Source: Hymenobacter fodinae
GTDB lineage: Bacteria; Bacteroidota; Bacteroidia; Cytophagales; Hymenobacteraceae
Length of the DNA stretch: 64,000 nt
Direction of reading: 5' to 3'
Assembly: GCF_004745825.1 (NCBI RefSeq)
Contig: NZ_SRLA01000003.1
Coordinates: forward strand, 496,001-560,000
Numbering within the stretch: position 1 is the first letter of the stretch; every line of letters starts with the position of its first letter. Both the position numbers and the translations under genes were made by a program. This document shows positions 42,251 to 50,292 of this stretch, piece after piece. Under the pieces are notes generated by a model. The model saw only the letters and a list, made by a program, of their open reading frames with translations, was not told where the DNA came from and made no database searches.

Positions 42251-44590
42251 ATGCGTCTGTATCTACTGGTTATAGCTCTGCTACCCTTTTCTGCGCTGGC
42301 GCAGGCACGCCTCAACTTAAACTTTGAACCAGAAGCCAACCGGCATCAGCCGTTGCTGCTATGGGTTAGCCGCTACCAAGGCTCGGGTACTCAAGAATCT
42401 CAACTGTTGAGAGTAGATACGCTGACCAATGCCGCTAGTGGGCGCGGCAGCCTGCTGCTAGATGCCAGCCGGCTCGACGAACCCGTGAGCGGTGCCCTCT
42501 ACACCAGTATTGCCCCCGTCGATTCTATGCGAGGCCACACGGTGACCATCAGTGCCCGCATGCGCACCGAGGGGTATAGTGGTAAAGCATTTCTCTACGC
42601 GCATGCCCAAACCGAACGGGCGAGAGAAAATCTGGCTAGTAACGACAACTTTAACACTCCGGCGCCGCCTAATACTGCTGGCTGGCACCGGGTGCAGATA
42701 CAGCTGCCGGTACCCAGTGCCGCTACAAGCCTGCTGTTTGGCCTCCGATTCGCGGGCCAGGGCAAGGTATGGCTTGATGATATTCAGGTGGAATGGGACA
42801 AGGGGCAGCGCTACCACGATCAGTTGCTACCGGGAACGGAACCCCTGGTGCTGAGCGCCGCTGCCCGGCGCCCAAACTGGGATTTTGAGAGGCCTAGGCC
42901 ACTGTTACCCGACCCGCGCTACCTAGCTCAGCCCGATTCAACAGTACCGGCACATCGGGGTCGGCGGAGCCTGCGCCTACGCCCTAGCGCGGGTTCGGCA
43001 GCCCCCTTCGCCTACTTAGGCCAGGTACCGGTTGATACTACGTTGCGCGGCAAAACGCTGGTGGTACAGGGATATATACGCGGAGCAACTTCCCCGGCCG
43101 CTTCTGTTTACTACACTCTGCTAAACGAAGATAATAGCAGTAGCAGGCGCCGAGGTGCGCGGAGTGGCCTACGGGAATTGCCGCTTACCTTAGCTTCTGC
43201 TGCAGACTGGCAGCCGTTTAGTGTGTCACTCCCTATCACCTGGAACGACTACTTTACGCAGGTAGCAATAGGAATGCGCTTGGGCAACTCCGGCGAGCTG
43301 TGGGTAGATGATATGCGTCTACTCGTTGATGGCAAGCCCTACGTCCCGCCCGCCGACCCCGCTGCTATTGCGGCGCCTACTGCAGCTGAACTGGCTTGGT
43401 TGCGGCAGGCCGCGTTGCCGCTGCGCACTGTGGTGACCGATGGCGGAGACGGAAAAGATCTGGCTGCTTTTGGGGCGCTTACAAGCAAAGCCCAACTAAT
43501 TGCGCTGGGTGAAGTAACGTATGGCTCGCGAGAAGTAGCTCAGCTGCGGCACCGGCTTGCACGCTACTTAGTTGAGCAACGGGGCGTCAGGGCGTTGGCG
43601 CTGGAAGCAGATATGGGCGCTTGCCTAGCCCTGAACGCGTATTTGCAAACCGGCCAAGGCGACCCACGCCAGCTCCTAGGCCAGTTGGGCACGTACAACT
43701 CGGCCGAGACGCTGGCCTTAGTGCAGTGGCTGCGAACCTTCAATGAGCGGGCTACCAACAAAGTGCAGGTGTGGGGCCTGGAATGCCAGCACCCAACCGA
43801 GGCAATAGCCGGATTGCGGCAGTTGCTGCCCCCGCGTTGGGTAGAGCTGCAGACCCAACTAGATCAGCTGACTGCGCAACTGCGGGAACTGCCCACGGCG
43901 GGTATCCGCCTGAACCCATTCACCGCTCCCAGCACCACAGAACCGCGCCTGGTGGCCATCCAGAACACACTCCGTAATATTCGCTACAGCGTTGAGGAAC
44001 ATAACCGCCTGCGGGCCGGCTCGGAGCTGACGCTGGGCGATGCTACCCTCCTGCGCCAGTTAATACAGGAACTGGAGCAATATACCACCTTCCTCACTCT
44101 CGACCCTGACTTAGCCCAAGCCTACCGCGCCGCCAGCTTAGCCGAAAACATTTACTGGTGCCGAAGCCAGCAGCCGGGCAGTAAGCTGCTACTCCTGGCT
44201 CATAACAATGTGGTGGCCGCCACGGGTACCACGGGCCAACTATTGCGGGCCACGTACGGACCGGAGTTCGTGACGCTTGGCACGGCCTTCGGCATCGGTA
44301 GCTTCCGGACGGATGATGGCCTAGGCGGGAAATTTGCCGTTGCACAAGCTCCTGCGCCTGCCCTGGGCAGCTACGAGCACTATTTCCAAACCGCCAAGCT
44401 GCCTCTCTCCTACCTCGATCTGCGGACCCCACCTCTTTCACCTAGCACCCAGTGGCTGTATCAGAACCTGCTGCTGCGCGACGTTGGCCACGCGGCTCCC
44501 GCCACGCCTTTCCTGCGCCACGATCTGCGGCGAGAATTTGATGTCCTGGTGTTTATTCCAGCTTCTACACCATTACAAGCCGTTCGCTAG
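42251..44590 (+). CDS. Secreted erythromycin esterase family protein
   Basis: A 779-residue protein, start at ATG 42251, signal peptide to about residue 18 (S-A-L-A-Q). The first 380 residues contain two carbohydrate-binding-like beta-sandwich modules (I-S-A-R-M-R-T-E-G-Y, W-L-D-D-I-Q-V and L-W-V-D-D-M-R). The C-terminal half matches the erythromycin esterase/succinoglycan biosynthesis family: L-I-A-L-G-E-V-T-Y-G-S-R-E, A-L-E-A-D, L-L-A-H-N-N-V-V-A-A near residue 650, and a long helical bundle in between. Such proteins are hydrolases of uncertain natural substrate; calling it a resistance gene is not justified. The E-x-H-G/S-H motif of true esterases reads E-V-T-Y-G here. Confidence 0.7.
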   Translation: MRLYLLVIALLPFSALAQARLNLNFEPEANRHQPLLLWVSRYQGSGTQESQLLRVDTLTNAASGRGSLLLDASRLDEPVSGALYTSIAPVDSMRGHTVTISARMRTEGYSGKAFLYAHAQTERARENLASNDNFNTPAPPNTAGWHRVQIQLPVPSAATSLLFGLRFAGQGKVWLDDIQVEWDKGQRYHDQLLPGTEPLVLSAAARRPNWDFERPRPLLPDPRYLAQPDSTVPAHRGRRSLRLRPSAGSAAPFAYLGQVPVDTTLRGKTLVVQGYIRGATSPAASVYYTLLNEDNSSSRRRGARSGLRELPLTLASAADWQPFSVSLPITWNDYFTQVAIGMRLGNSGELWVDDMRLLVDGKPYVPPADPAAIAAPTAAELAWLRQAALPLRTVVTDGGDGKDLAAFGALTSKAQLIALGEVTYGSREVAQLRHRLARYLVEQRGVRALALEADMGACLALNAYLQTGQGDPRQLLGQLGTYNSAETLALVQWLRTFNERATNKVQVWGLECQHPTEAIAGLRQLLPPRWVELQTQLDQLTAQLRELPTAGIRLNPFTAPSTTEPRLVAIQNTLRNIRYSVEEHNRLRAGSELTLGDATLLRQLIQELEQYTTFLTLDPDLAQAYRAASLAENIYWCRSQQPGSKLLLLAHNNVVAATGTTGQLLRATYGPEFVTLGTAFGIGSFRTDDGLGGKFAVAQAPAPALGSYEHYFQTAKLPLSYLDLRTPPLSPSTQWLYQNLLLRDVGHAAPATPFLRHDLRREFDVLVFIPASTPLQAVR

Positions 44591-44669
44591 TTCTGCCACC
44601 TGGCCTAGCCACCCACCAGCAACAGATACAAATCAGGGCAACTCAGGAGAATCCGTCTGAATCCGTGAT

Positions 44670-44677
44670 TACCTTTG
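44670..44677 (+). promoter_or_regulatory. -7 promoter box in front of rlmD
   Basis: TACCTTTG matches TAnnTTTG exactly and ends 5 nt before the GTG at 44683, so the transcript would start almost at the codon. If correct, it rules out the GTG at 44665 as start. Confidence 0.35.
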
Positions 44678-44682
44678 CGCTT

Positions 44683-46092
44683 GTGAGGAAATCAGTAAAA
44701 AACATTCCGGCGGAGCTGCTCCGCGAAGTTGAAATCACCGACATGGTGGCCGAGGGTAAATGCCTGGTGCGCCGCGAAAATCTGGTCATCTTCGTGACCC
44801 AGGTAGCGCCCGGCGACGTAGTAGACCTGCGCGTGACGAAGGCCAAGAAGAACTTTCTGGAGGCCGTGCCTACCAAGTTTCATAAGTACTCTGACCTGCG
44901 CGTAACCCCGTTCTGCGAGCATTTTGGTACCTGCGGCGGCTGCAAGTGGCAGCACCTAGCCTACGAAACCCAACTTAAGTTCAAGCATCAGCAAGTAGCC
45001 GATACGCTGCAGCGCATTGGCAAAGTGGCCCTGCCCGAAATCCTTCCAATTCAGGCCTCGCCCGACCAGACCTACTACCGCAATAAGCTCGAGTACACCT
45101 TCAGCCACAACGGCTGGCTCACGAATGAGCAGATTGCTAGCGGCCACAACTACGAGCGGCGTGTGCTGGGCTTCCACACCCCTGCCCGTTTTGATAAGAT
45201 TCTGGACATCAACCACTGCTGGCTGCAGCCCGACCCCAGCAACCAGATTCGCCTGGCCATTCGGGACTATGCCCTGGAGCACGACCTACCCTTCAACAAC
45301 CTAGTAACTCAGGAGGGCTTCCTGCGCAACCTCATCATCCGAACGGCTAATAGTGGCGACCTGATGGTGATCCTGCAATGCTACTACGCCCACGATGCGC
45401 TGTTTCCGCTGCTGGATTACATCTACGAGCGGTTCCCGCAGATCACGTCGCTCAACTACGTGCTCAACGACAAGGGCAACGAAACCTTCCATGACCTGGA
45501 GGTGGTGTGCTACAAAGGAGAGCCCTACATTCATGAGGAGATGGAAGGCCTGCGGTTCCGGGTGGGGCCCAAGTCGTTCTACCAAACCAACTCCGAAGGG
45601 GCTTACAACCTCTATAAAATTACGCGCGAGTTTGCCCAGCTGACCGGCTCAGAACTGGTTTATGACCTCTACACGGGCGCTGGCACCATTGCTAACTTCG
45701 TGGCCCGGCAGGCCAAGCACGTGGTGGGCGTCGAGTATGTAGAATCGGCAGTAAAGGATGCCTACGTTAACTCCGAAATCAACGGCACCACGAACACGGA
45801 GTTCTACGCCGGCGACATGAAGGACGTGCTCAACGCCGAGTTCATCGAGAAGCACGGCCGCCCCGACGTCATTATCACCGACCCGCCCCGCGCCGGCATG
45901 CACCCCGACGTAATAGCCCGTCTGCTGGAAATGCGCGCTCCGCGCATCGTGTACGTAAGCTGCAACCCCGGCACCCAAGCCCGCGACTTAGAACTGCTGG
46001 ATGAGGCCTACCGGGTAGTGAAAGTGCAGCCTGTAGATATGTTCCCGCACACCCACCACGTGGAGAACGTGGTGCTGTTGGAGCTGAAGTAA
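44683..46092 (+). CDS. rlmD: 23S rRNA (uracil-5-)-methyltransferase RlmD
   Basis: A 469-residue SAM-dependent RNA methyltransferase (RumA/TrmA family) that makes 5-methyluridine in 23S rRNA. The N-terminal TRAM domain runs from about residue 10 (V-A-E-G-K-C-L-V-R). The [4Fe-4S] Cys cluster C-E-H-F-G-T-C-G-G-C is near residue 75. Further motifs are F-Y-Q-T-N, D-L-Y-T-G-A-G-T (SAM site), D-P-P-R-A-G-M-H and the catalytic S-C-N-P. Start is uncertain: the GTG at 44683 is used because a promoter box overlaps the alternative GTG at 44665, which would add six residues. Confidence 0.9.
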   Translation: MRKSVKNIPAELLREVEITDMVAEGKCLVRRENLVIFVTQVAPGDVVDLRVTKAKKNFLEAVPTKFHKYSDLRVTPFCEHFGTCGGCKWQHLAYETQLKFKHQQVADTLQRIGKVALPEILPIQASPDQTYYRNKLEYTFSHNGWLTNEQIASGHNYERRVLGFHTPARFDKILDINHCWLQPDPSNQIRLAIRDYALEHDLPFNNLVTQEGFLRNLIIRTANSGDLMVILQCYYAHDALFPLLDYIYERFPQITSLNYVLNDKGNETFHDLEVVCYKGEPYIHEEMEGLRFRVGPKSFYQTNSEGAYNLYKITREFAQLTGSELVYDLYTGAGTIANFVARQAKHVVGVEYVESAVKDAYVNSEINGTTNTEFYAGDMKDVLNAEFIEKHGRPDVIITDPPRAGMHPDVIARLLEMRAPRIVYVSCNPGTQARDLELLDEAYRVVKVQPVDMFPHTHHVENVVLLELK

Positions 46093-46109
46093 GTTTAGAA
46101 CATATACCT

Positions 46110-46391
46110 ATGGTAAGCGCATTCTCCATCTTCTGGAATTCACAAGCTGTTGGAAGCTTTGCGAATCCAGTTACTGATATGTGGTATATGGAGGGAGAAT
46201 GGCTTTCGAATACATCTCCAGCGGCCGTAACTTTTGAAAGGCTTTGTGCAGCTTTAATCGTTAAAGATGTATTTCAAGATTGGTCAAGAGGCATTGAAAT
46301 AAGCCTTATTGATGATGAGCATAGGCAAACCAGGGCAGTTGTTCTAGGTCTCGATGGTACTCATCTATTGCTTAGAAGACTTACAGGATAA
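46110..46391 (+). CDS. Small hypothetical protein of unusual base composition
   Basis: A 93-residue protein starting at ATG 46110, 17 bp after rlmD on the same strand. It is clearly less GC-rich than its neighbours and uses more A/T-ending codons, a sign of possible recent transfer. Visible features: an M-W-Y-M-E-G-E-W segment near residue 24, and a C-terminal beta-rich part (S-L-I-D-D-E-H, V-V-L-G-L-D-G-T-H-L-L-L-R-R). No known domain was recognised. It probably shares a transcript with rlmD. Confidence 0.5.
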   Translation: MVSAFSIFWNSQAVGSFANPVTDMWYMEGEWLSNTSPAAVTFERLCAALIVKDVFQDWSRGIEISLIDDEHRQTRAVVLGLDGTHLLLRRLTG

Positions 46392-46484
46392 GCTCAATAA
46401 TGTGCATCTCACTGGCAACCCTGAACTGAACGGTGGTCTTTATTAAGTCAACCTATCTCGCCCGGCTTTTACCCATCTTGCTTT

Positions 46485-47594
46485 ATGCGCAGAATTGAGT
46501 ACCTCGATAGTGTCCGCGGGCTGGCCGCTTTTGCGGTGGTTATCTATCATTTTACGGGGTGGCGCTGGGCCGAGACAATGGAGTTTAAGCTGGGCGCCAT
46601 TCTCTTCAACGGCAGCGACGCGGTATCTCTGTTCTTCGTACTGAGTGGCCTAGTGCTTTCCTGGAAGTACTTCCACCCCGATGAGTCGCTGGCCATTGAT
46701 GGTGCGCACTACCGGCCTTACGTCATCAACCGAGTGATGCGGTTGTACGTGCCCTTTCTGGCGGCTCTGGCTGTGTACTACTTCTATGGGCACCGCCACG
46801 ACCCACTGCGCCAACTGGTAGTTGAGTTTGTTAAAAACACCTACCACTGGTTTGAGGAAGCCTTATTGGTGCGTGGCAAGCATGATATCTATGGCCCAGG
46901 TTGGACGCTGGAAGTAGAAATGGCGGCCTCGCTGTTCGTACCGTTTTTGGCCTTGCTTCTGCGCCGTAGCCGGCAGCTGTTCGTGGGCTTTATGCTGGCG
47001 GTGCTCTTCATCGGCTCGGGTCTGATTTTCTGGGGTATTCAGCACTTTTGCCTAGGGATGCTGCTGGCGTATTTTTTCCGGCAAATTGAGGCCTACGACA
47101 TGCGGCAAGCCTCGTGGTATCGGTACCGGTATTTCCTGTACATCGGGGTATTTGCGCTGTTTTCTATTCGGCACATTTCGCGCATCTATCCGTTGGGCGA
47201 GAATGTGAACTACTGGCTTGGCATCTTCCGGCTTGATTTGTTTCACTTTACTGGCCTAGCCTCCGCCCTAATTCTGGCCTTCATCATTAATCGGCCGCGG
47301 GTGCAGAGCTGGCTGACCACTAAACCGCTGCTGTTTCTGGGCCGCATTTCCTACAGCGTGTATCTGGTACACTGGCTTTTTGTGGCCTACGTAATGGACC
47401 ATTGGGATAAACTCACTACCCATCTTACTACCCCAGTGCAATCTTTCTGGGGCATGCTGGCACTAACAGTTGGAGCCACGTTGCTCACCGCAACGGTATT
47501 TAACATGTTGGTGGAGCGGCCGGCCATCCGCCTGGGCCGTAAACTATCCGACCGGCTCACACCCCGCACCCAGCGCGTCCAGCACGCTTCTTAA
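46485..47594 (+). CDS. Acyltransferase family 3 membrane protein (OafA/YrhL-type)
   Basis: A 369-residue integral membrane protein with about ten hydrophobic segments. It begins R-R-I-E-Y-L-D-S-V-R-G-L-A-A-F-A-V-V-I-Y-H, the usual acyltransferase-3 start with the catalytic His after the first membrane helix. The second conserved block (F-V-L-S-G-L-V-L) and R-x-M-R-L-Y-V-P-F follow. These proteins move acetyl or other acyl groups onto sugars of cell-surface polysaccharides. The gene is 93 bp after the previous one. Confidence 0.9.
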   Translation: MRRIEYLDSVRGLAAFAVVIYHFTGWRWAETMEFKLGAILFNGSDAVSLFFVLSGLVLSWKYFHPDESLAIDGAHYRPYVINRVMRLYVPFLAALAVYYFYGHRHDPLRQLVVEFVKNTYHWFEEALLVRGKHDIYGPGWTLEVEMAASLFVPFLALLLRRSRQLFVGFMLAVLFIGSGLIFWGIQHFCLGMLLAYFFRQIEAYDMRQASWYRYRYFLYIGVFALFSIRHISRIYPLGENVNYWLGIFRLDLFHFTGLASALILAFIINRPRVQSWLTTKPLLFLGRISYSVYLVHWLFVAYVMDHWDKLTTHLTTPVQSFWGMLALTVGATLLTATVFNMLVERPAIRLGRKLSDRLTPRTQRVQHAS

Positions 47595-47606
47595 CCCTGC
47601 ATTCTC

Positions 47607-47981
47607 ATGGACTACACCAACGACCCTGAACTGAACGGTAAATACCTCGGTACCATCACCAAGGACTTTGCGGCCGTTTCCGATACGCTGAGCGAGGCCT
47701 CCTCCCAGATTCGCAAGCGAGATATTTCCAAGTACCCCATTTTCGTCTTTGCCCGCCAAGAGGTTCCGCTGGGTGGCCTACTGATCAACGCCGACGAGGC
47801 AAACCTGGAATGGCACGTTTTCGCCAGTTACCTAGAGCTATTCGTGCAGCAAGGCATTGTGGGCCAGGAAGGCATTGAAGCGTTTCAGAATACCTACCGC
47901 GACGCCGACGAATACTGCTGCCTTTTCGTGCTAGATGAGGAGTTTACCAACTTCGTGTACATCCCCTACCCCGAAGACTAA
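47607..47981 (+). CDS. Conserved hypothetical protein
   Basis: A 124-residue acidic soluble protein, 12 bp after the acyltransferase gene and probably co-transcribed with it. It contains F-V-F-A-R-Q-E-V-P-L-G-G-L-L-I, E-W-H-V-F-A-S-Y-L-E-L-F-V-Q and C-C-L-F-V-L-D-E-E-F-T-N-F-V-Y-I-P-Y-P-E-D at the C-terminus. I take it to be a conserved protein of the Bacteroidota with no assigned function; no domain can be named. Confidence 0.7.
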   Translation: MDYTNDPELNGKYLGTITKDFAAVSDTLSEASSQIRKRDISKYPIFVFARQEVPLGGLLINADEANLEWHVFASYLELFVQQGIVGQEGIEAFQNTYRDADEYCCLFVLDEEFTNFVYIPYPED

Positions 47982-48040
47982 CTCACGCATACGGTCGGAT
48001 AACTCTGAGTGCCAGTGGGCGTTTACCCACAGATAGCATT

Positions 48041-48076
48041 AACAAAAAGGCTTGCCTTTCGGCAAGCCTTTTTGTT
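48041..48076. terminator. Two-way terminator between convergent genes
   Basis: A perfect 16-bp stem (AACAAAAAGGCTTGCC and its complement) with loop TTTC. It separates the conserved hypothetical gene from thiL. Confidence 0.85.
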
Positions 48077-48122
48077 GTCTAAAGAAGTCCGTGCAATCCG
48101 AAACAGCCGGTTACACCCGTGA

Positions 48123-49151
48123 TTAGAAATGCTGAAAGCCTTGGGCGCGGAGGGGTACGGGCTGCCCGGCTTTCGTAATCAGGTTGGCACCTTCGCTCTT
48201 GTCTACCATATGCCCGATGATGGTGATATCGGGGTGGTTTTTGATTTTGTCGTGAGCAGTGAGAGGCACCGTGAAGAGCAGTTCGTAATCCTCGCCCCCG
48301 TTGAGCATGCACATGATGGGGTCGAGGTTAAACTCCTCTGCTACTTCGAGGGTAGGGTTGGCAATGGGCAGGTTCTCGGAGAAGATGCGGGCCCCAGTAC
48401 CGCTGGCCTGGCAGAGGTGCAGCACCTCCGAGGCCAGCCCATCCGACACGTCAATCATGCTGGTGGGCACTACGCCCAGGTCGCGCAACTCGTGCACTAC
48501 ATCCATGCGGGCCTCGGGGCGAAGCTGGCGCTGCAGTACGTAGGGGTACTTGGCCAGCTCCGGCTGGGTTTCGGGGTCGGCTTGCCAAGCTTGCTTTTCG
48601 CGCTCCAGTACTTGCAGACCCAAGAAAGCGCCACCCAGGTCACCGGTTACGCAAATCAGGTCGTTGTTCTGGGCTCCGCTGCGGCGCACAGCTTTACCAG
48701 CTTCTACTTGGCCTAGGGCCGTGATGCCGATAGTAAGCCCCCCGCGGCTGGCGGTGGTGTCGCCACCTACTAGGTCTACGTTATACGCCTCGCAGGCCAA
48801 GCGCATGCCCTCGTACAATTCCTCTACCGCTTCCACCGAAAACCGGGCTCCTATGCTTAGTGCTACCACGATTTGCGTAGGCAGCGCATTCATAGCGGCA
48901 ATGTCAGACACATTCACGGCCACAGCTTTGTAGCCCAAATGCTTGAGTGGGCAGAACGTAAGGTCGAAGTGCACGCCTTCTACCAGCAGGTCAGTACTGA
49001 TGACGACTTCGTGCCCGGCGGGGGGCGCCAGAATAGCGGCGTCGTCGCCGATGCCGAGGACGGTGCTGGGTTGGTGGAGGGTAACTGTATTCTGAATTCG
49101 ACGAATCAGGCCGAACTCACCGACTTTATCGAGAGGGGTGATATCACTCAT
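48123..49151 (-). CDS. thiL: Thiamine-monophosphate kinase ThiL
   Basis: A 342-residue ATP-dependent kinase that converts thiamine phosphate to thiamine pyrophosphate, the last step of the pathway whose other genes lie at 18-24 kb. Motifs: G-E-F-G-L-I, G-I-G-D-D-A-A-I, S-T-D-L-L-V-E-G-V-H-F, L-G-Y-K-A-V-A-V-N-V-S-D-I-A-A-M, G-G-D-T-T-A-S, V-T-G-D-L-G-G-A, M-I-D-V-S-D-G-L-A and G-G-E-D-Y-E-L. It stands alone, without a TPP riboswitch. Confidence 0.96.
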   Translation of the reverse strand: MSDITPLDKVGEFGLIRRIQNTVTLHQPSTVLGIGDDAAILAPPAGHEVVISTDLLVEGVHFDLTFCPLKHLGYKAVAVNVSDIAAMNALPTQIVVALSIGARFSVEAVEELYEGMRLACEAYNVDLVGGDTTASRGGLTIGITALGQVEAGKAVRRSGAQNNDLICVTGDLGGAFLGLQVLEREKQAWQADPETQPELAKYPYVLQRQLRPEARMDVVHELRDLGVVPTSMIDVSDGLASEVLHLCQASGTGARIFSENLPIANPTLEVAEEFNLDPIMCMLNGGEDYELLFTVPLTAHDKIKNHPDITIIGHMVDKSEGANLITKAGQPVPLRAQGFQHF

Positions 49152-49215
49152 GCTGTAAAACTAAGGCGTGGGGTGCGGATTCCGGTGGGCAAGCTGTAGG
49201 CCACCCGGCGGGCAG

Positions 49216-49223
49216 CAAAGGTA
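49216..49223 (-). promoter_or_regulatory. -7 promoter box upstream of thiL
   Basis: TACCTTTG on the minus strand matches TAnnTTTG exactly, 65 bp before the thiL start. No -33 TTTG is seen at the usual distance. Confidence 0.4.
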
Positions 49224-49442
49224 CAACGGCAGCTTGGTAGGCCGGTACTACGTAGCCTAGGCAAGTCTGGCCAGTCAGTTTTGCCTCTCCGCTTTAGGCT
49301 TCTTAACTGTTAGGCCGTCGTTCTGGTTTACGCCTGCCCGCTGCTAGGCTTTCAGTTCAGACCTGAATTCTGGTCGTTTGATTTATTGATTGTTTTTCCC
49401 AAGATTTTCGTTGGCATCTTGCCGCATCTTATTTCCCCGTAT

Positions 49443-50024
49443 ATGAAGAATATTATTTGGCTTCTGGTAGTACTAGCAGTAGCAACCACTAGCTGTAACC
49501 GGAGGCCCAAAGCAATTGACCCAGCCTCGAAGGAAGCTGTTAAAACCCAAGTCAATATTCTGCGCGACTCAGTGCAGGCCCGCTGGTCGGAAATGGTAGC
49601 CAGCGACGACGACAAACTGCGTAATACTCAGCAAGTACTGACGGCCCTGAAAAGTCAGCCGGGCACCGACCCCGCCCAGTTGGAAGGGTTGCAGCGTGCC
49701 ACGGCTCGACTCAAAACCATCCGCTACAATCAGCAAACTATGGCCGAGTCGGCGCGGATTGACGCCTACGACACAGCTCAGGATTCGGTGCTGCAGATTG
49801 TGTACCGTATAGCGCTACCCACCGACCGGGAGCCGGCGGACGCCATCAAGATTCTCACCACTAAAATTCAGGATGCCGACGCCGAACTGGTGGGGTTCCG
49901 GGTGCGCTACGATCAGGCTGCTACTCGCCTCAACAATTACTTGCAGGTGCACCCTACTGAGCTGAGCCAGCTAGGTGGCCAATACAGCAAGTTGAAACCT
50001 CTTCCTCTGTTCACCTTGCAATAG
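49443..50024 (+). CDS. Putative lipoprotein with coiled-coil region
   Basis: A 193-residue protein, start at ATG 49443, with a lipoprotein signal peptide (A-T-T-S-C, Cys18). The rest is mostly helical (heptad-like Leu/Ile/Ala spacing between about residues 40 and 180) with many Asp, Gln and Arg. No catalytic motif or named domain was recognised. It has its own terminator. Confidence 0.65.
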   Translation: MKNIIWLLVVLAVATTSCNRRPKAIDPASKEAVKTQVNILRDSVQARWSEMVASDDDKLRNTQQVLTALKSQPGTDPAQLEGLQRATARLKTIRYNQQTMAESARIDAYDTAQDSVLQIVYRIALPTDREPADAIKILTTKIQDADAELVGFRVRYDQAATRLNNYLQVHPTELSQLGGQYSKLKPLPLFTLQ

Positions 50025-50047
50025 CACAGGCCTAGTAGCCCTTAGTT

Positions 50048-50082
50048 ATAACTCCAGCGCGTTTGCGTTGGAGTTATTTTTT
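50048..50082 (+). terminator. Terminator after the putative lipoprotein gene
   Basis: A 13-bp stem, ATAACTCCAGCGC with GCGTTGGAGTTAT (one G-U), followed by TTTTTT on the plus strand, 24 bp after the stop. Confidence 0.8.
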
Positions 50083-50233
50083 CACTCTGATAATCAAGTA
50101 GTAGCAAATTTATTTTAGAGGTATACAACCTTCTGCCCCACTTGCTGCTCATGCCTATAGAACTCCACAATTCTACTCCTTTCATTCATCCCTATTCAGC
50201 TGTCCTTATTTAACGCAATTGCTACGTTATAAG

Positions 50234-50263
50234 AAAAGGCGACCGGTAACCCGGTCGCCTTTT
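50234..50263. terminator. Terminator downstream of the M3 peptidase gene
   Basis: A perfect 13-bp stem, AAAAGGCGACCGG and complement, loop TAAC, 30 bp past the stop of the minus-strand M3 gene. T tracts on both sides allow two-way use. Confidence 0.8.
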
Positions 50264-50292
50264 GCTTTATAGACTGCTTGGTGCCACTTGGC

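Noticed and set aside
42251..44590. Macrolide resistance gene
   Set aside because: The esterase family is broad, the protein is exported with extra binding modules, and the motif residues differ from known macrolide esterases.
48129..48716. Open frame of 195 codons antisense to thiL
   Set aside because: The thiL reading is unambiguous, and this frame has no recognisable features.
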